DNA from: Alcanivorax sp. | GTDB taxonomy: Bacteria; Pseudomonadota; Gammaproteobacteria; Pseudomonadales; Alcanivoracaceae | Reading direction: 5' to 3' | Assembly: GCF_019431375.1 (NCBI RefSeq) | Contig: NZ_CP080267.1 | Coordinates: forward strand, 2,545,933-2,609,932 | Length of the DNA: 64,000 nucleotides | Shown here: positions 1 through 9,039 of the stretch, piece after piece | How the letters are laid out: each line of letters begins with the position of its first letter | How positions within the stretch are numbered: the stretch's first letter is position 1 | The notes under the pieces: generated by a model | The model's database searches: none | What the model was told of the DNA's origin: nothing | The model's input: the letters and a program-made list of their open reading frames with translations, nothing else | Program-made: the position numbers and the translations under genes

Positions 1-496
1 CTGCCAGCGTGGCCTTGTCACTCATGCCGGGCAGATAGCCGCTGCGCCAGCGACCACTGTTGTCCATCAGAATGGTGTCACCGGTAAACAGGTAACGCTT
101 GCCGTGGGGTGAGGCATAGAAAAAGCAGACGCTGCCCCGGGTATGGCCAGGCGTGGGCAGGATACGAATGTCGGCGCGCACTTCCGGGCTGTCGCCAAAA
201 GGTTTGGCCACCGGCGTAAAACGCTCCGCCTCGGCCTGCTCTTCTCCATGGATAGACAGCTCACAAGCAAATCGCCGACGCAGGTCAGCCAGGCTGCCAC
301 CCACTTCATCCTGATGGCTCAACCACTGGTAACGTACCCCGCCCAGTTCGGCCATATGCTGCCATTCGTCCTCGTGGCTGCTGTTATAGAACAGCACATT
401 GCCGGTTTCCCGGGTGAGCAGATAGGCGTGGGTAATCAATCCCGGCGCCGGGTGTTCGGCACGGGTCTGCCAGAGATCCGGATACAACTGTTGCAT
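1..496 (-). CDS. MBL-fold metallo-hydrolase (C-terminus beyond window)
   Basis: Reads leftwards and runs off the window edge, so only about 165 N-terminal residues are visible. The translation begins MQQLYPDLWQTRAEHPAPG and contains SHQDEVGG, a LPTPGHTRGSVCFF stretch and LFTGDTILMDN, matching the TPGHTxGSxCF and GDT(L/I) blocks of metallo-beta-lactamase-fold hydrolases that bind metal through His/Asp. Here the usual HxHxDH loop is reduced to a SHQDEVG-like segment, so catalytic competence is unclear. The ATG at 496 is preceded by AGGAG at a good distance; an in-frame ATG 15 bases upstream is possible. Substrate unknown. A family assignment is fairly safe, a specific activity is not. Confidence 0.75.
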   Translation of the reverse strand, partial: MQQLYPDLWQTRAEHPAPGLITHAYLLTRETGNVLFYNSSHEDEWQHMAELGGVRYQWLSHQDEVGGSLADLRRRFACELSIHGEEQAEAERFTPVAKPFGDSPEVRADIRILPTPGHTRGSVCFFYASPHGKRYLFTGDTILMDNSGRWRSGYLPGMSDKATLA

Positions 497-557
497 GACA
501 TGGCTCCTCATCAATCAATGACGAGACGCCAGCCTGAAACCTGAACCTTTGTTTAGG

Positions 558-1136
558 TCAAGCCAGTTGCAACACCCGGGCAATACGGTCGAAGAAAAAG
601 CAGTACACCAACAGCGGAAGGGGCAAGCCCAGCAGGGAGCCAAGCAGATAATCCCGGCGTTTTACCCCGCTGAGCGCCAGGGTGTAATTCAGGGCAGGCA
701 TGGTCTGGAACAATAGGCGCAGCAGCACCACGCTGCGCACCGGGTGACGGTCGAGCCGGGCAAGAATCTTCCTTGCCAGCGGCTTGTCGATATCCCGCAG
801 AGCACTGCCACCGACACCCTGCACCACCTGGAAGGTCACCAGGCAGGATACGCAGGCCGCCACATAGGTCACCAGCCCGCCGGCCACCGTGCCCAACGCC
901 AGTATCGCCGCCGCCAGAAACGGCCAGCCCGGCAACTGGATCAGGTTACCGATGGCAAACGCCAGCACAAACAGCAGGACACCCACCACCAGATTGGCTT
1001 CCAGCAGCGCCCGCAGGGCCGGCAGGGAAAACTGCTCACGCAGGCCGGTGAGCTCCACAAGGAGCAGCACTGTCACCAGCACCACGGCCAGCAGGATCAG
1101 TCGTCGATAGCGTGTCATGGCAATGGGCAAGGCCAA
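558..1136 (-). CDS. TVP38/TMEM64 (VTT-domain) membrane protein
   Basis: A 192-residue polytopic inner-membrane protein. A hydrophobic segment lies near residues 12-28, followed by several more around 45-115 and 150-185. The stretch GNLIQLPGWPFLAAAILALG and the later FQTMPALNYTLALSGVKRRDYL resemble the VTT (SNARE-associated Golgi, DedA-like) domain, in which re-entrant loops carry a conserved small/proline motif. Family members are proposed lipid scramblases or transporters; nothing here identifies the substrate. It is transcribed in the same direction as the preceding hydrolase gene, 61 bases upstream of it, so the two may be co-transcribed. An in-frame ATG 6 codons later is an alternative start. 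Confidence 0.75.
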   Translation of the reverse strand: MALPIAMTRYRRLILLAVVLVTVLLLVELTGLREQFSLPALRALLEANLVVGVLLFVLAFAIGNLIQLPGWPFLAAAILALGTVAGGLVTYVAACVSCLVTFQVVQGVGGSALRDIDKPLARKILARLDRHPVRSVVLLRLLFQTMPALNYTLALSGVKRRDYLLGSLLGLPLPLLVYCFFFDRIARVLQLA

Positions 1137-1216
1137 ATCCGGATTCCTGTTTCAGAGTCAGGATTCAGTGTAACCGATTGGGGGAAGGCTGGAACGTGAA
1201 GGGGTCGGAGGAGTAG

Positions 1217-1361
1217 CAAGTCTCAAGTTTCAAGTTGCAACGCGGAAAATCGCCGAGCCATCCTTGAGCCACCGCCACCGCGTTTCCAGCTTATGTGCGC
1301 GGGCACGTCTTGGCCGCTACTGCCATGTCGTCTCGCGTTGCAACTTGAAACTTGTAACTTG
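1217..1361. repeat. intergenic inverted repeat, AACTTG-word arms
   Basis: Left arm 1217-1245 and right arm 1334-1361 are near-perfect complements. Each arm is made of repeated short words (CAAGTTTCAAGTTGCAA on the left, complement on the right). The 88-base centre contains GTGCGCGGGCAC. It sits between the VTT gene and the end of purK. It belongs to the recurrent arm-word family described in the findings. Function unknown. Confidence 0.7.
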
Positions 1362-1365
1362 CCAC

Positions 1366-2472
1366 TCACCCCAGCGCCAGTTCCGAATCGAGCACTGCCT
1401 GATACCCTTCCGGCAACACATCCGCCCAGGCATCCAGGCCGACGCGCAGGCCTTCCAGGCTGTCTGCCACCAGATTGGCGTGGCCCAGCTTGCGGCCCGG
1501 GCGCACGCCCTTGCCGTACCAGTGGACTACACCCGGGTGCTGCAGCCAGGCGCTTTCGAAGGGGGTACCGATCAGGTTCACCATGGCAGTGGGGCCGTGC
1601 ACGTTCAGCGCGTGCAGGGGTACGCCGGCCAGGGCATGAACGTGCAGATCGAACTGGGACCAGTCGGCACCTTCGTGGGTCCAGTGGCCGGAGTTATGCA
1701 CCCGCGGGGCAATCTCGTTGACCATCAGCTGGCCATCGGTTTCGAAGAACTCCACCGCCATCACACCGGCGTAGTCCAGCTCTTCCATGATGCCCTTGAG
1801 CATCTGCTCTGCCGGTTTCTGCAGGTCGGCGCAGGCATTGGCCGGCGCCAGGCTCAGGCGCAGGATGCCATCCACATGCCAGTTGCGGGTGAGCGGGTAG
1901 AACAGGGTCTCGCCGCTGGTGCTGCGGGCACCGACAATGGACAGTTCACGACGGAAAGGGATCTTTTGTTCGATGATGGCCTTGCCGGCCAGCTCGCTGG
2001 CGGGCACCGCGCTGAGATCGCCGCCTTCGCCAACGATCCAGGTACCGCGACCGTCATAACCACCGGTGCGCGCCTTTACCACCACGCCACCGAACTTCTC
2101 CACCGCCGCATCCAGATCGCCCGGCTGGTCCAGGGTCACCCAGGGAGCGGTGGGGATACCCAGCTTGTCGAGCATGGATTTCTGGGTGAAGCGGTCGGGG
2201 ATCACTTGCAGGGCACCCCGGGCCACACAGCGGTCACTCTTCGCCAGTTCGGCGGACAGGCCGGTTTCCGGGAACGCTTCGCGCTCCACAGTGATCACCG
2301 GGTAACGCTCCAGGCATTCCTCCCAGCTGATCGGCACCGCCAGATCCGAGGTGCCGGGCAACAGCAACGCCCGCTCCGGGTCGTAACGATCCACTACAAG
2401 GCCCAACCGGGCCGCCGCTTCCGCCATCATCAGGCCAAGCTGGCCACCACCGAGAACGAGCACGCGATTCAT
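1366..2472 (-). CDS. purK: 5-(carboxyamino)imidazole ribonucleotide synthase
   Basis: PurK converts 5-aminoimidazole ribonucleotide, bicarbonate and ATP into N5-CAIR in cytoplasmic purine synthesis. The 368-residue product has the expected ATP-grasp layout: an N-terminal GGGQLGLMM nucleotide-fold motif at residues 8-16, a central ATP-grasp domain with KARTGGYDGRGTW near 150, and the metal-binding VNEIAPRVHNSGHWT segment near residue 250, all diagnostic of PurK. The ATG overlaps the stop codon of the upstream purE (shared base 2472), so the two are translationally coupled as a purE-purK operon, the usual order. Length and motifs are normal. The large open frame on the opposite strand is only its antisense shadow. 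Confidence 0.97.
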   Translation of the reverse strand: MNRVLVLGGGQLGLMMAEAAARLGLVVDRYDPERALLLPGTSDLAVPISWEECLERYPVITVEREAFPETGLSAELAKSDRCVARGALQVIPDRFTQKSMLDKLGIPTAPWVTLDQPGDLDAAVEKFGGVVVKARTGGYDGRGTWIVGEGGDLSAVPASELAGKAIIEQKIPFRRELSIVGARSTSGETLFYPLTRNWHVDGILRLSLAPANACADLQKPAEQMLKGIMEELDYAGVMAVEFFETDGQLMVNEIAPRVHNSGHWTHEGADWSQFDLHVHALAGVPLHALNVHGPTAMVNLIGTPFESAWLQHPGVVHWYGKGVRPGRKLGHANLVADSLEGLRVGLDAWADVLPEGYQAVLDSELALG

Positions 2473-2963
2473 CAGCCTTCACCCAGCTCAGCATTGGCCA
2501 GCACGTCGGCGGCACGGGAGGCTTTCCAGTCAGCAATCTTCTGCAACTGCTCCGGGTTGCCGGCGGCCAGCATCTGCGCTGCCAGCAGGCCCGCATTCCA
2601 GGCGCCGGCGGCGCCGATGGCCAGGGTGCCCACGGCCACGCCCTTGGGCATCTGCACGATGGACAACAGGCTGTCCCAGCCGGACAGGGTGCGGCTTTTT
2701 ACCGGCACGCCCAGCACCGGCAGCGGGGTCAGGGAGGCGATCATGCCCGGCAGGTGCGCGGCGCCACCGGCACCGGCGATAATCACTTGGTAACCGTTTT
2801 CGTGGGCGCTTTTGGCAAAGTCGTACATGCGCTGGGGGGTCCGGTGGGCAGACACCACTTCCGCCTTCCAGCCCACACCGAACTGGGTCAGGGCGTCACA
2901 GGCTTCTTTCATGGTCTCCCAGTCGGACTGGGACCCCATTACCACGGCAACCGGTGTGCTCAT
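2472..2963 (-). CDS. purE: N5-CAIR mutase, class I PurE
   Basis: PurE rearranges N5-CAIR to CAIR, the step after PurK in purine synthesis. The 163-residue product starts MSTPVAVVMGSQSDWETM, carrying the phosphate-binding MGSxSDW motif, then VSAHRTPQRM (catalytic SAHRTP loop) and IAGAGGAAHLPGM, all typical of class I PurE. I chose the ATG at 2963 because it matches the family N-terminus and has GGAGTGAAG ahead of it; the open frame extends 25 codons further upstream but that part does not look like the family. It is the first gene of purE-purK. Nothing unusual. Confidence 0.97.
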   Translation of the reverse strand: MSTPVAVVMGSQSDWETMKEACDALTQFGVGWKAEVVSAHRTPQRMYDFAKSAHENGYQVIIAGAGGAAHLPGMIASLTPLPVLGVPVKSRTLSGWDSLLSIVQMPKGVAVGTLAIGAAGAWNAGLLAAQMLAAGNPEQLQKIADWKASRAADVLANAELGEG

Positions 2964-3078
2964 TCGCTTCACTCCATCGCGCCCACCACGGGCTTTTGCG
3001 AGCCTTGGGCCCGCCACAGAAAAAATTGAGGCGCACACTTTACTAGCGCGTGCGCGGGAGGCAAGTCTGCTGTAGGGA

Positions 3079-3109
3079 CAGTGAATAGTTAACAGTGAAC
3101 AGTTAATCG
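3079..3109. repeat. solo arm of the GTTAAC-word repeat family
   Basis: The stretch begins CAGTGAATAGTTAACAGTGA and is almost identical (29 of 31 bases) to the left arm of the element at 36409. No complementary arm is visible in the next 80 bases, so it looks like half of an element. It lies upstream of purE and downstream of the SDR gene. Confidence 0.6.
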
Positions 3110-3191
3110 TTAAAAGAGAAAAATAAGCTTTAAATTCAAATTGTTACTGGAACGTCTCGCACTTTCCCCCGGTTTTGGTGGCTGGCGCCGT

Positions 3192-4016
3192 TTATCGGCT
3201 GATCAGGGCGGCGTAGCCATCCTGGTAGCCCGGATAGCGCAGGGTGTAATGCCCCTGGCGAATGTACTGGCTGCGAATGCGCTTGCCGGCGGGCGCGTCA
3301 TCGGGCACCGCCAGGGTCAGCCCCTGCTGCTCGGCCAGCCATTGCAGCACGTCCAGATTGCGTCCCCCCACGTTGTCGGTACCGATCACCAGCGGCGGCA
3401 TCTCCTGCCCGGCCAGCCAGCCATCGGCCACACTCTTGAGCAGGCCCACACAATCGTCCCGGTGGATGCGGTTGGTCCACTGAGCTGATGGCAGCTCTTC
3501 CTCGCCCCGGGCCAGCCGCGCCGCCTTGTCGATCTGGCGATAGCGCCCCGGCCCATAGATGCCGGAAAACCGCACCACGGTACAGTGACTGCGGATGCTC
3601 AGTTCCTCTTCCGCCGCCAGCAGCACCTTGCCGTTATAGCGAGTCGGTTTGGGCGGTGTCAGCTCATCCACCTCGCCCTCCACATCACCGAACACCGCCG
3701 TGCTGGAGACAAACACCACCGGCGGCAGCGGCTGCTGCCCGGCCAGAGCATCCAGCAGGGTTTGCGGCGCCCGCACATAGGCCTTCAGGTAGCCTTCTTC
3801 GCTGTACTCGGATGGCGTCATGATGATGACGACCAGATCGACCGGATCCGGCGGCAGCATGGCGGCCCCTTCCAGCAGATCCTGGCTGTACAGCTCCACC
3901 CCGGCGGGGCAGTGACTGCCCCGGCGAATGGCACTGACCCGATGGCCCTCCGCCAGCAACTGCTCCGCCAGACCGGTTCCCAGATCTCCCAGACCGGCAA
4001 TCAGAATATGGGACAT
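3192..4016 (-). CDS. SDR-family NAD(P)-dependent epimerase/dehydratase-like protein (YeeZ-like)
   Basis: A 274-residue Rossmann-fold protein. The N-terminus MSHILIAGLGDLGTGLAEQL has the GxGxxGxxL dinucleotide-binding motif. VFVSSTAVFGDVEG near residue 105 and the following RFSGIYGPGR near 150 match extended short-chain dehydrogenases of the YeeZ/NAD-epimerase type. The catalytic YxxxK is not canonical: the region reads TRYNGKVLLAAEE, with Y and K separated by two residues instead of three. Role in the cell is unknown; the family is often annotated as a nucleoside-sugar epimerase without proof. It stands alone between a solo repeat arm (3079) and an inverted repeat (4029). Confidence 0.75.
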   Translation of the reverse strand: MSHILIAGLGDLGTGLAEQLLAEGHRVSAIRRGSHCPAGVELYSQDLLEGAAMLPPDPVDLVVIIMTPSEYSEEGYLKAYVRAPQTLLDALAGQQPLPPVVFVSSTAVFGDVEGEVDELTPPKPTRYNGKVLLAAEEELSIRSHCTVVRFSGIYGPGRYRQIDKAARLARGEEELPSAQWTNRIHRDDCVGLLKSVADGWLAGQEMPPLVIGTDNVGGRNLDVLQWLAEQQGLTLAVPDDAPAGKRIRSQYIRQGHYTLRYPGYQDGYAALISR

Positions 4017-4028
4017 AAATGCAAAACC

Positions 4029-4160
4029 AATGAATAGTTAATAATGAATAATTAATAACGAAAAGCTTCCTCATCCCGAGGCCTGAACGCACCTGACACG
4101 ATTACCGATGCCTGCGCCCTTGCTCGCGAGTTATTAACTATTAATTATTCATTATTAATT
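4029..4160. repeat. intergenic inverted repeat, TTAATA-word arms
   Basis: Arms at 4029-4059 and 4130-4160 are complementary and composed of the AT-rich words TGAATAGTTAATAATGAATA and relatives. The 70-base centre includes GCCTGCGCCC, similar to the GC-rich centre of other copies. It lies between the SDR gene start and oxyR, whose ATG is 71 bases further on, so the element sits in the oxyR 5' region. Confidence 0.7.
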
Positions 4161-4230
4161 AATCAGCGCTCTGGCATCCCCTCTTGCGGGTGTGCACAAT
4201 GAACTATCATCGACTAAACGTATCGACGCC

Positions 4231-5133
4231 ATGACACTAACAGAACTTCGCTATTTAGTCGCCCTGGCCCGGGAACGCCATTTTGGCCACGCGGCCCAGG
4301 CCTGCAACGTGAGCCAGCCCACTCTCAGCGCGGCAATCAAGAAGCTGGAAGAGCAGCTCGGCATGCCCCTGTTTGAACGACGCCCCCGGGAGGTCGTCGT
4401 GACCCCGCAGGCCGAGCCCATCGTGGCCCAGGCCCAGCGGGTGCTGGAACAGGCGGACCTGCTGACCCAGATGGCCATGAGCCAACAGGATCAACTGGGT
4501 TCGCCACTGCGAGTCGGCGCCATTTTTACTGTGGCACCTTACCTGTTCCCCACCATGGTGCCGAAAGTGCGTGCTGCGGCACCGGAAATGCCCCTGTTTA
4601 TCGAAGAGAACTACACCCACGTACTGCGTCGCAAGCTGGAACAGGGCGACCTGGATGCCATTATCGTGGCGCTGCCCTTCTCCGGCGGCGGCCTGGTGCG
4701 GGCACGCATGTACGAGGAATCCTTTTCCGTGCTGCTGCCCGGCGATCACCCCTGGACCGCCCAGAAGGAAATCGCCCCGGACCAGTTGCTGGACGAAACC
4801 CTGCTACTGCTGGGTGAAGGCCACTGTTTCCGGGACCAGGTGCTGGAGCTGTGCCCGGCCATCGATTCCCAGCGCCAGCGCAATCTGGTGCAGATTGAGG
4901 GCGGCTCCCTGGAAACGCTGCGCCACATGGTGGCCAGCGGCCTGGGCATCACCGTGCTGCCCAACTCCGCCCTGCACCAGCACGGCTACGACAAGGCCAC
5001 CTTCGCGGTACGCCCCTTCAAGGCCCCGGTCCCGGCGCGCACCATCGCCCTGATCTGGCGAGACAGCTTCCCGAGGCCGAAAGCCATCGAGGTGCTGCGC
5101 CAGGCGGTGCCAAAGGAAGGGCTGGCCGGTTGA
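4231..5133 (+). CDS. oxyR: hydrogen peroxide-sensing LysR regulator OxyR
   Basis: OxyR activates peroxide-defence genes after forming an intramolecular disulfide. The 300-residue protein has a LysR winged helix-turn-helix at residues 1-60 and a substrate-binding-like regulatory domain. The segment GEGHCFRDQVLELCPA places cysteines at positions 199 and 208, exactly the redox pair of E. coli OxyR. I chose the ATG at 4231, which gives MTLTELRYLVALARERHFG, the family N-terminus; an in-frame ATG 39 bases upstream would add an unlikely extension. It precedes recG, as in many gammaproteobacteria where oxyR and recG are neighbours. A repeat element lies between the two genes. Confidence 0.95.
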   Translation: MTLTELRYLVALARERHFGHAAQACNVSQPTLSAAIKKLEEQLGMPLFERRPREVVVTPQAEPIVAQAQRVLEQADLLTQMAMSQQDQLGSPLRVGAIFTVAPYLFPTMVPKVRAAAPEMPLFIEENYTHVLRRKLEQGDLDAIIVALPFSGGGLVRARMYEESFSVLLPGDHPWTAQKEIAPDQLLDETLLLLGEGHCFRDQVLELCPAIDSQRQRNLVQIEGGSLETLRHMVASGLGITVLPNSALHQHGYDKATFAVRPFKAPVPARTIALIWRDSFPRPKAIEVLRQAVPKEGLAG

Positions 5134-5139
5134 TGAGGA

Positions 5140-5212
5140 ACGAGAAGCGGGGTTCGAGTTACGAAAACCCGAACCGCTTTTTGCTTTTCGCCACTCGAAC
5201 CTCGTTACTCGC
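5140..5212. repeat. intergenic inverted repeat, ACTCGTTACTCG-word arms
   Basis: Arms at 5140-5168 (CGAGAAGCGGGGTTCGAGTT...) and 5184-5212 (its complement, with ACTCGAACCTCGTTACTCGC) are about 80 percent complementary with a short 15-base loop. It occupies nearly the whole oxyR-recG gap and ends 22 bases before the recG ATG, so the RNA form could fold close to the recG ribosome-binding region. Confidence 0.65.
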
Positions 5213-5234
5213 ACAGGAATTCAACGGCTGACTG

Positions 5235-7322
5235 ATGTCCGGTGACAATCTCGCATCCCTGCCCATCACCCGCCTGAAAGGCGTGGGCCCGGCAGCTGCC
5301 GAACGGCTGGCCAAACTGGGCCTGCACAATCTGGAAGATGTGCTCTTCCATCTGCCGTTTCGCTATGAAGACCGTACCCGCATTACCCCCATTGGCAGCC
5401 TGCGCCCGGAAACCGGGGTGGTAATCGAAGGCCAAGTCATGGCCGCGGATGTGGTGTTCGGGCGCCGTCGTTCGTTGCTGTGCAAGGTGGCCGATGGCAC
5501 CGGCATGGTGACCCTGCGCTTCTATCATTTCAGCGCCGCGCAGAAGAACAATCTGGAACGCGGCCGCACCATTCGCGTGTATGGCGAACCTCGCCCCGGG
5601 GCTGCCGGGCTGGAGTTTTATCACCCCGAATACCAGGTCGGCGAGACCCTGCCCCCACTGGAAAAGGCGCTGACGCCGGTCTACCCCACCACCGAAGGCG
5701 TCAGCCAGAAACTGCTGCGCAACCTGGCCGGCCAGGCACTGCATTATCTGCATGGCCACCCACCGGCGGAACTGATCCCCGCTGACCTTCTCGACCAGCG
5801 CGGTCTGCCGTCGCTCACCGACGCGCTCAGCAAGCTGCACAACCCGCGCCCGGATGACCCGGTCAACCTGCTGCTGGACGGCAAGCACCCGGCGGTAAAG
5901 CGACTGGTGATGGAAGAGATGGTAGCCCACCAGCTCGGCATGCTGCAGAAACGGGCCGGCCAGAAAGCCTTTCACGCCCCGCGCCTGCATGCGGACGTCC
6001 TGTTCGAACAACTGCAGGCCAGCCTGCCGTTCACCCTCACCGGCGCCCAGCAGCGGGTAATCGGTGAACTACTCAACGACATGGGCAAACCGCATCCCAT
6101 GCTGCGGCTGATTCAGGGGGACGTGGGCTCCGGCAAGACCCTGGTCGCCGCCGCTGCGGCCCTGGCTGCCATCGAATCCGGCTACCAGGTGGCGTTGATG
6201 GCCCCCACGGAACTGCTCGCCGAGCAGCATCGGGACAACTTCCTCCACTGGCTGGCACCGCTGGACATCCAGGTGCACTGGCTGGCCGGCAGCCTGGGCG
6301 CCAAGGCCCGCCGGGAGACCCAGGCGGCGCTGGCGGACGGCAGCGCCCATATCGTGGTGGGCACCCATGCCCTGTTTCAGGAAGCGGTGCAGTTCCATCG
6401 CCTGGGCCTGACCATCATCGACGAGCAGCATCGCTTCGGCGTTCAGCAGCGCCTGGCCTTGCGCGAAAAAGGCCGTTTCGATACTCGACATGGCATCCAG
6501 GTCCCCCACCAACTGGTGCTCACCGCCACCCCGATCCCCCGCACCCTGGCCATGAGCGTCTACGGTGATCTGGATACCTCGGTGATCGATGAAATGCCCC
6601 CGGGGCGCAAACCCATCGACACCCTGGTGCTGCCGGAAGGGCGCCGCCCCCAGGTGATCGAACGCATTAACGATGCCTGTCGGCAAGGCACCCAGGCCTA
6701 TTGGGTATGCCCACTGATTGAGGAGTCCGAGGAGATTCAGGCCAGGGCGGCGGAGGCCTCATTTACGGACCTGCAGGCCGCCCTGCCCGACCTCACCGTG
6801 GAACTGGTGCACGGCCGCATGAAGGCCAAGGAAAAAGCCGAACGCATGGCCCGTTTTGCCAGCGGCGAGGCCCAACTACTGGTGGCCACCACTGTCATCG
6901 AGGTGGGCGTGGATGTGCCCAACGCCACCCTGATGGTAATGGAAAACGCGGAACGGCTGGGCCTGGCCCAGCTCCACCAGCTGCGCGGCCGTGTCGGCCG
7001 GGGCGGCGAGCAAAGCTACTGCCTGTTGCTGTACCAGACACCGCTTTCACTCACCGCCAAACGGCGCCTGGCAGTGATGCGCGACACCACCGACGGCTTT
7101 GTGATTGCCGAGGAGGATCTGAAACTGCGCGGGCCCGGCGAGTGGCTGGGCACTCGCCAGACCGGTGACATGGCGTTCCGCATTGCCGACCTGGTGCGCG
7201 ACGAATCCCTGATGGAGCCCGCCCGTGAGGTGGCCGACAAGCTGCTTCATGGCCACCCCGACAATGTCGAATCACTATTGCGGCGATGGCTGAAGGGAGG
7301 GGAAAGCTATGCGGACATTTAA
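5235..7322 (+). CDS. recG: ATP-dependent DNA helicase RecG
   Basis: RecG remodels stalled replication forks and Holliday junctions. The 695-residue length is normal. An N-terminal helix-hairpin-helix-like LKGVGPAAAERLAKLGL (residues 14-30) leads into the OB-fold wedge domain. The helicase core has Walker A GDVGSGKT near residue 296, the DEQHRFG Walker B box near 394, motif III LTATPIPRTLAMS near 430, and motif VI QLRGRVGRG near 580. The C-terminus keeps the KLRGPGEWLGTRQTG segment typical of RecG. It follows oxyR on the same strand and is convergent with the GH5 gene, with a 15-base gap and no obvious terminator. Confidence 0.97.
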   Translation: MSGDNLASLPITRLKGVGPAAAERLAKLGLHNLEDVLFHLPFRYEDRTRITPIGSLRPETGVVIEGQVMAADVVFGRRRSLLCKVADGTGMVTLRFYHFSAAQKNNLERGRTIRVYGEPRPGAAGLEFYHPEYQVGETLPPLEKALTPVYPTTEGVSQKLLRNLAGQALHYLHGHPPAELIPADLLDQRGLPSLTDALSKLHNPRPDDPVNLLLDGKHPAVKRLVMEEMVAHQLGMLQKRAGQKAFHAPRLHADVLFEQLQASLPFTLTGAQQRVIGELLNDMGKPHPMLRLIQGDVGSGKTLVAAAAALAAIESGYQVALMAPTELLAEQHRDNFLHWLAPLDIQVHWLAGSLGAKARRETQAALADGSAHIVVGTHALFQEAVQFHRLGLTIIDEQHRFGVQQRLALREKGRFDTRHGIQVPHQLVLTATPIPRTLAMSVYGDLDTSVIDEMPPGRKPIDTLVLPEGRRPQVIERINDACRQGTQAYWVCPLIEESEEIQARAAEASFTDLQAALPDLTVELVHGRMKAKEKAERMARFASGEAQLLVATTVIEVGVDVPNATLMVMENAERLGLAQLHQLRGRVGRGGEQSYCLLLYQTPLSLTAKRRLAVMRDTTDGFVIAEEDLKLRGPGEWLGTRQTGDMAFRIADLVRDESLMEPAREVADKLLHGHPDNVESLLRRWLKGGESYADI

Positions 7323-7337
7323 TTCCCTCCCGCCAAC

Positions 7338-8936
7338 TCACTGGGTGACTTTCACCGTCACGGTTTCCACCCCTGCATAGCTGACTACCTGCAAAATCTG
7401 ATCATCTGATCCGGGAAGAACCTGACCACCCTCTACAGACACCTGATAGCCATCGGGATAATGCCGTTCCGGCACAAAGATTTCGGTGATGGAGCCGGGC
7501 GGGAAGGTGCCGTTTCCATCCGCTCGCTGTGTGGAATACGTCAGTTGAAAAGTTTTGTTCTTGCGATCGAAGCCGTAACTCTCCGGCACCCCGGCTACAC
7601 GCCGCGGATAAGCCCGCACCAGCACATCCAGTTTTTCCTGATTCAGGTTTTCGGCCAGCGGTGGATCAGAGGGGTGAGAAATAATGCCCTCTTCCGGGCG
7701 CTCACAACAAACGTCACGGTTCCACCATGCCCAGTACTGCCAGGAAACACGATTCTTTGCCGCCAGATCAATCAGACGTTCGATAGTGACCAGATCATTC
7801 GAGGCACCAAACTCACTAAGCATCAACGTATCACTCAATTCCCTGGACTGCTTTTCCGCATTGGTAAACACCATCTGCTCTTCCAGTTCGCACCCGGTAT
7901 CACTGAGCGGCAGCCCCGGTAACCCCGGCGTTTTCGCCAAACAGTAATTGTGGAAAGACATGCCGGCCTTAACGCCTTCACCCACACCACCATGCGCAGT
8001 ATCTGCACCATTGTTAAAGGTGACGAAAGGTTCATAAAAAATAATTGCCGTATCATCCTCTTCCCGCACCGCATCGGCAGCCCGACGGCTGACAGCGGTG
8101 AGCTTTTTGTCCTGATCTGTCAGCAAGCAACCCAGCGGGTTTGCACAGAGCGCCAATGCAGAACCAGGAAAAGGCTCGTTCCACAAGTCATAACCCAGCA
8201 ACCTGTCCACGTCCTTGATACGGGAAGCCACCCGGCGCCAGGCTTCGGCAAAGGCATCATGCATGGGCCGGCCTGCCAGATCCTGGTCGTTATCCAGGAA
8301 ATGATCATAGGCACGCCACAAGGCGGGCATCAGGAAATAGTTACCTGGAAAGCCGAAATCAGGCTGGTTGGGCAAACCGTCATCAAACACCGTCCAGTCG
8401 GGAAAGCCCTCCCCGCTGAACTTTTCGTTATACATATCCTGGTGAAAATCAAACAATACCCACAGACCGGCATCGGATGCCGCCTGGGCGGTACGGTATA
8501 GCGACTCCAGGTAATCGGTATCGTACTGGCCCGGCTCAGGCTCAAACGCCTTCCAGATGAACCCCAACCGAATGGTATTGAAGCCCTGGCTGGCAATATA
8601 GTTCAGGTCATCCTCCCCAAACCCGATCGCTTCGGGCGTGTAGGACGGCAGCTTACTGATCTGGTTCACCCCCTGCAGAATCACCACCCGGCAATCCGCA
8701 TCAATCACCCAGCGTCCTGCCTGCCCCAGCCTTCCTGCGGAAACCTCTTCATCACAGCGAGACCGGGCCTCCACGGGAGGCGGACTGTCGGGCTGCCCCT
8801 GCTCCTGGGCAACATTGTCCTGGCTTGCAGGAGGCGTAGCACTCCCGCCACTGCCACCGCCACACCCGACCAGAAAGGCGAACGGAACCAGAAGCATACG
8901 CTTGAGCACCAACTGGCAATGTCTTGTTATTTGCAT
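7338..8936 (-). CDS. GH5 endoglycoceramidase-like lipoprotein
   Basis: The 532-residue product begins MQITRHCQLVLKRMLLVPFA and has a lipobox LVGC (Cys25), then a Gly/Ser/Pro-rich linker, so it is predicted to be an outer-envelope lipoprotein. The body is a GH5 TIM barrel: LGFIWKAFEPEPGQYD, FDFHQDMY near residue 160, the acid/base YDLWNEPFPG near 250, and the nucleophile LMLSEFGAS near 376. FDFHQDMY and the WNEPFPG-SEFG spacing resemble endoglycosylceramidases and related GH5 enzymes, which hydrolyse the bond between glycan and ceramide or steroid; the real substrate is not known. A C-terminal beta-sandwich is likely. I chose the ATG at 8936 because GGAG lies six bases before it and the signal peptide follows; an upstream in-frame start would overlap the divergent promoter region. 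Confidence 0.8.
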   Translation of the reverse strand: MQITRHCQLVLKRMLLVPFAFLVGCGGGSGGSATPPASQDNVAQEQGQPDSPPPVEARSRCDEEVSAGRLGQAGRWVIDADCRVVILQGVNQISKLPSYTPEAIGFGEDDLNYIASQGFNTIRLGFIWKAFEPEPGQYDTDYLESLYRTAQAASDAGLWVLFDFHQDMYNEKFSGEGFPDWTVFDDGLPNQPDFGFPGNYFLMPALWRAYDHFLDNDQDLAGRPMHDAFAEAWRRVASRIKDVDRLLGYDLWNEPFPGSALALCANPLGCLLTDQDKKLTAVSRRAADAVREEDDTAIIFYEPFVTFNNGADTAHGGVGEGVKAGMSFHNYCLAKTPGLPGLPLSDTGCELEEQMVFTNAEKQSRELSDTLMLSEFGASNDLVTIERLIDLAAKNRVSWQYWAWWNRDVCCERPEEGIISHPSDPPLAENLNQEKLDVLVRAYPRRVAGVPESYGFDRKNKTFQLTYSTQRADGNGTFPPGSITEIFVPERHYPDGYQVSVEGGQVLPGSDDQILQVVSYAGVETVTVKVTQ

Positions 8937-9039
8937 AGCACACTCCGACAAATCCACTACATGATGCATACAAATATGACTTTGATGCAGGGTTACCGTC
9001 TTGCCAGAATCGGACAACTTTTAGCAAATAACGACACAT

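Noticed and set aside
1264..2793. A 509-codon open frame on the plus strand.
   Set aside because: It is antisense to purK and purE, with no ribosome-binding site or recognisable protein content; typical shadow of a GC-rich gene.
3192..4016. The SDR gene as cargo between the solo arm at 3079 and the element at 4029.
   Set aside because: The arm at 3079 does not pair well with either arm at 4029-4160, and the gene has normal base composition, unlike the gene at 33844.
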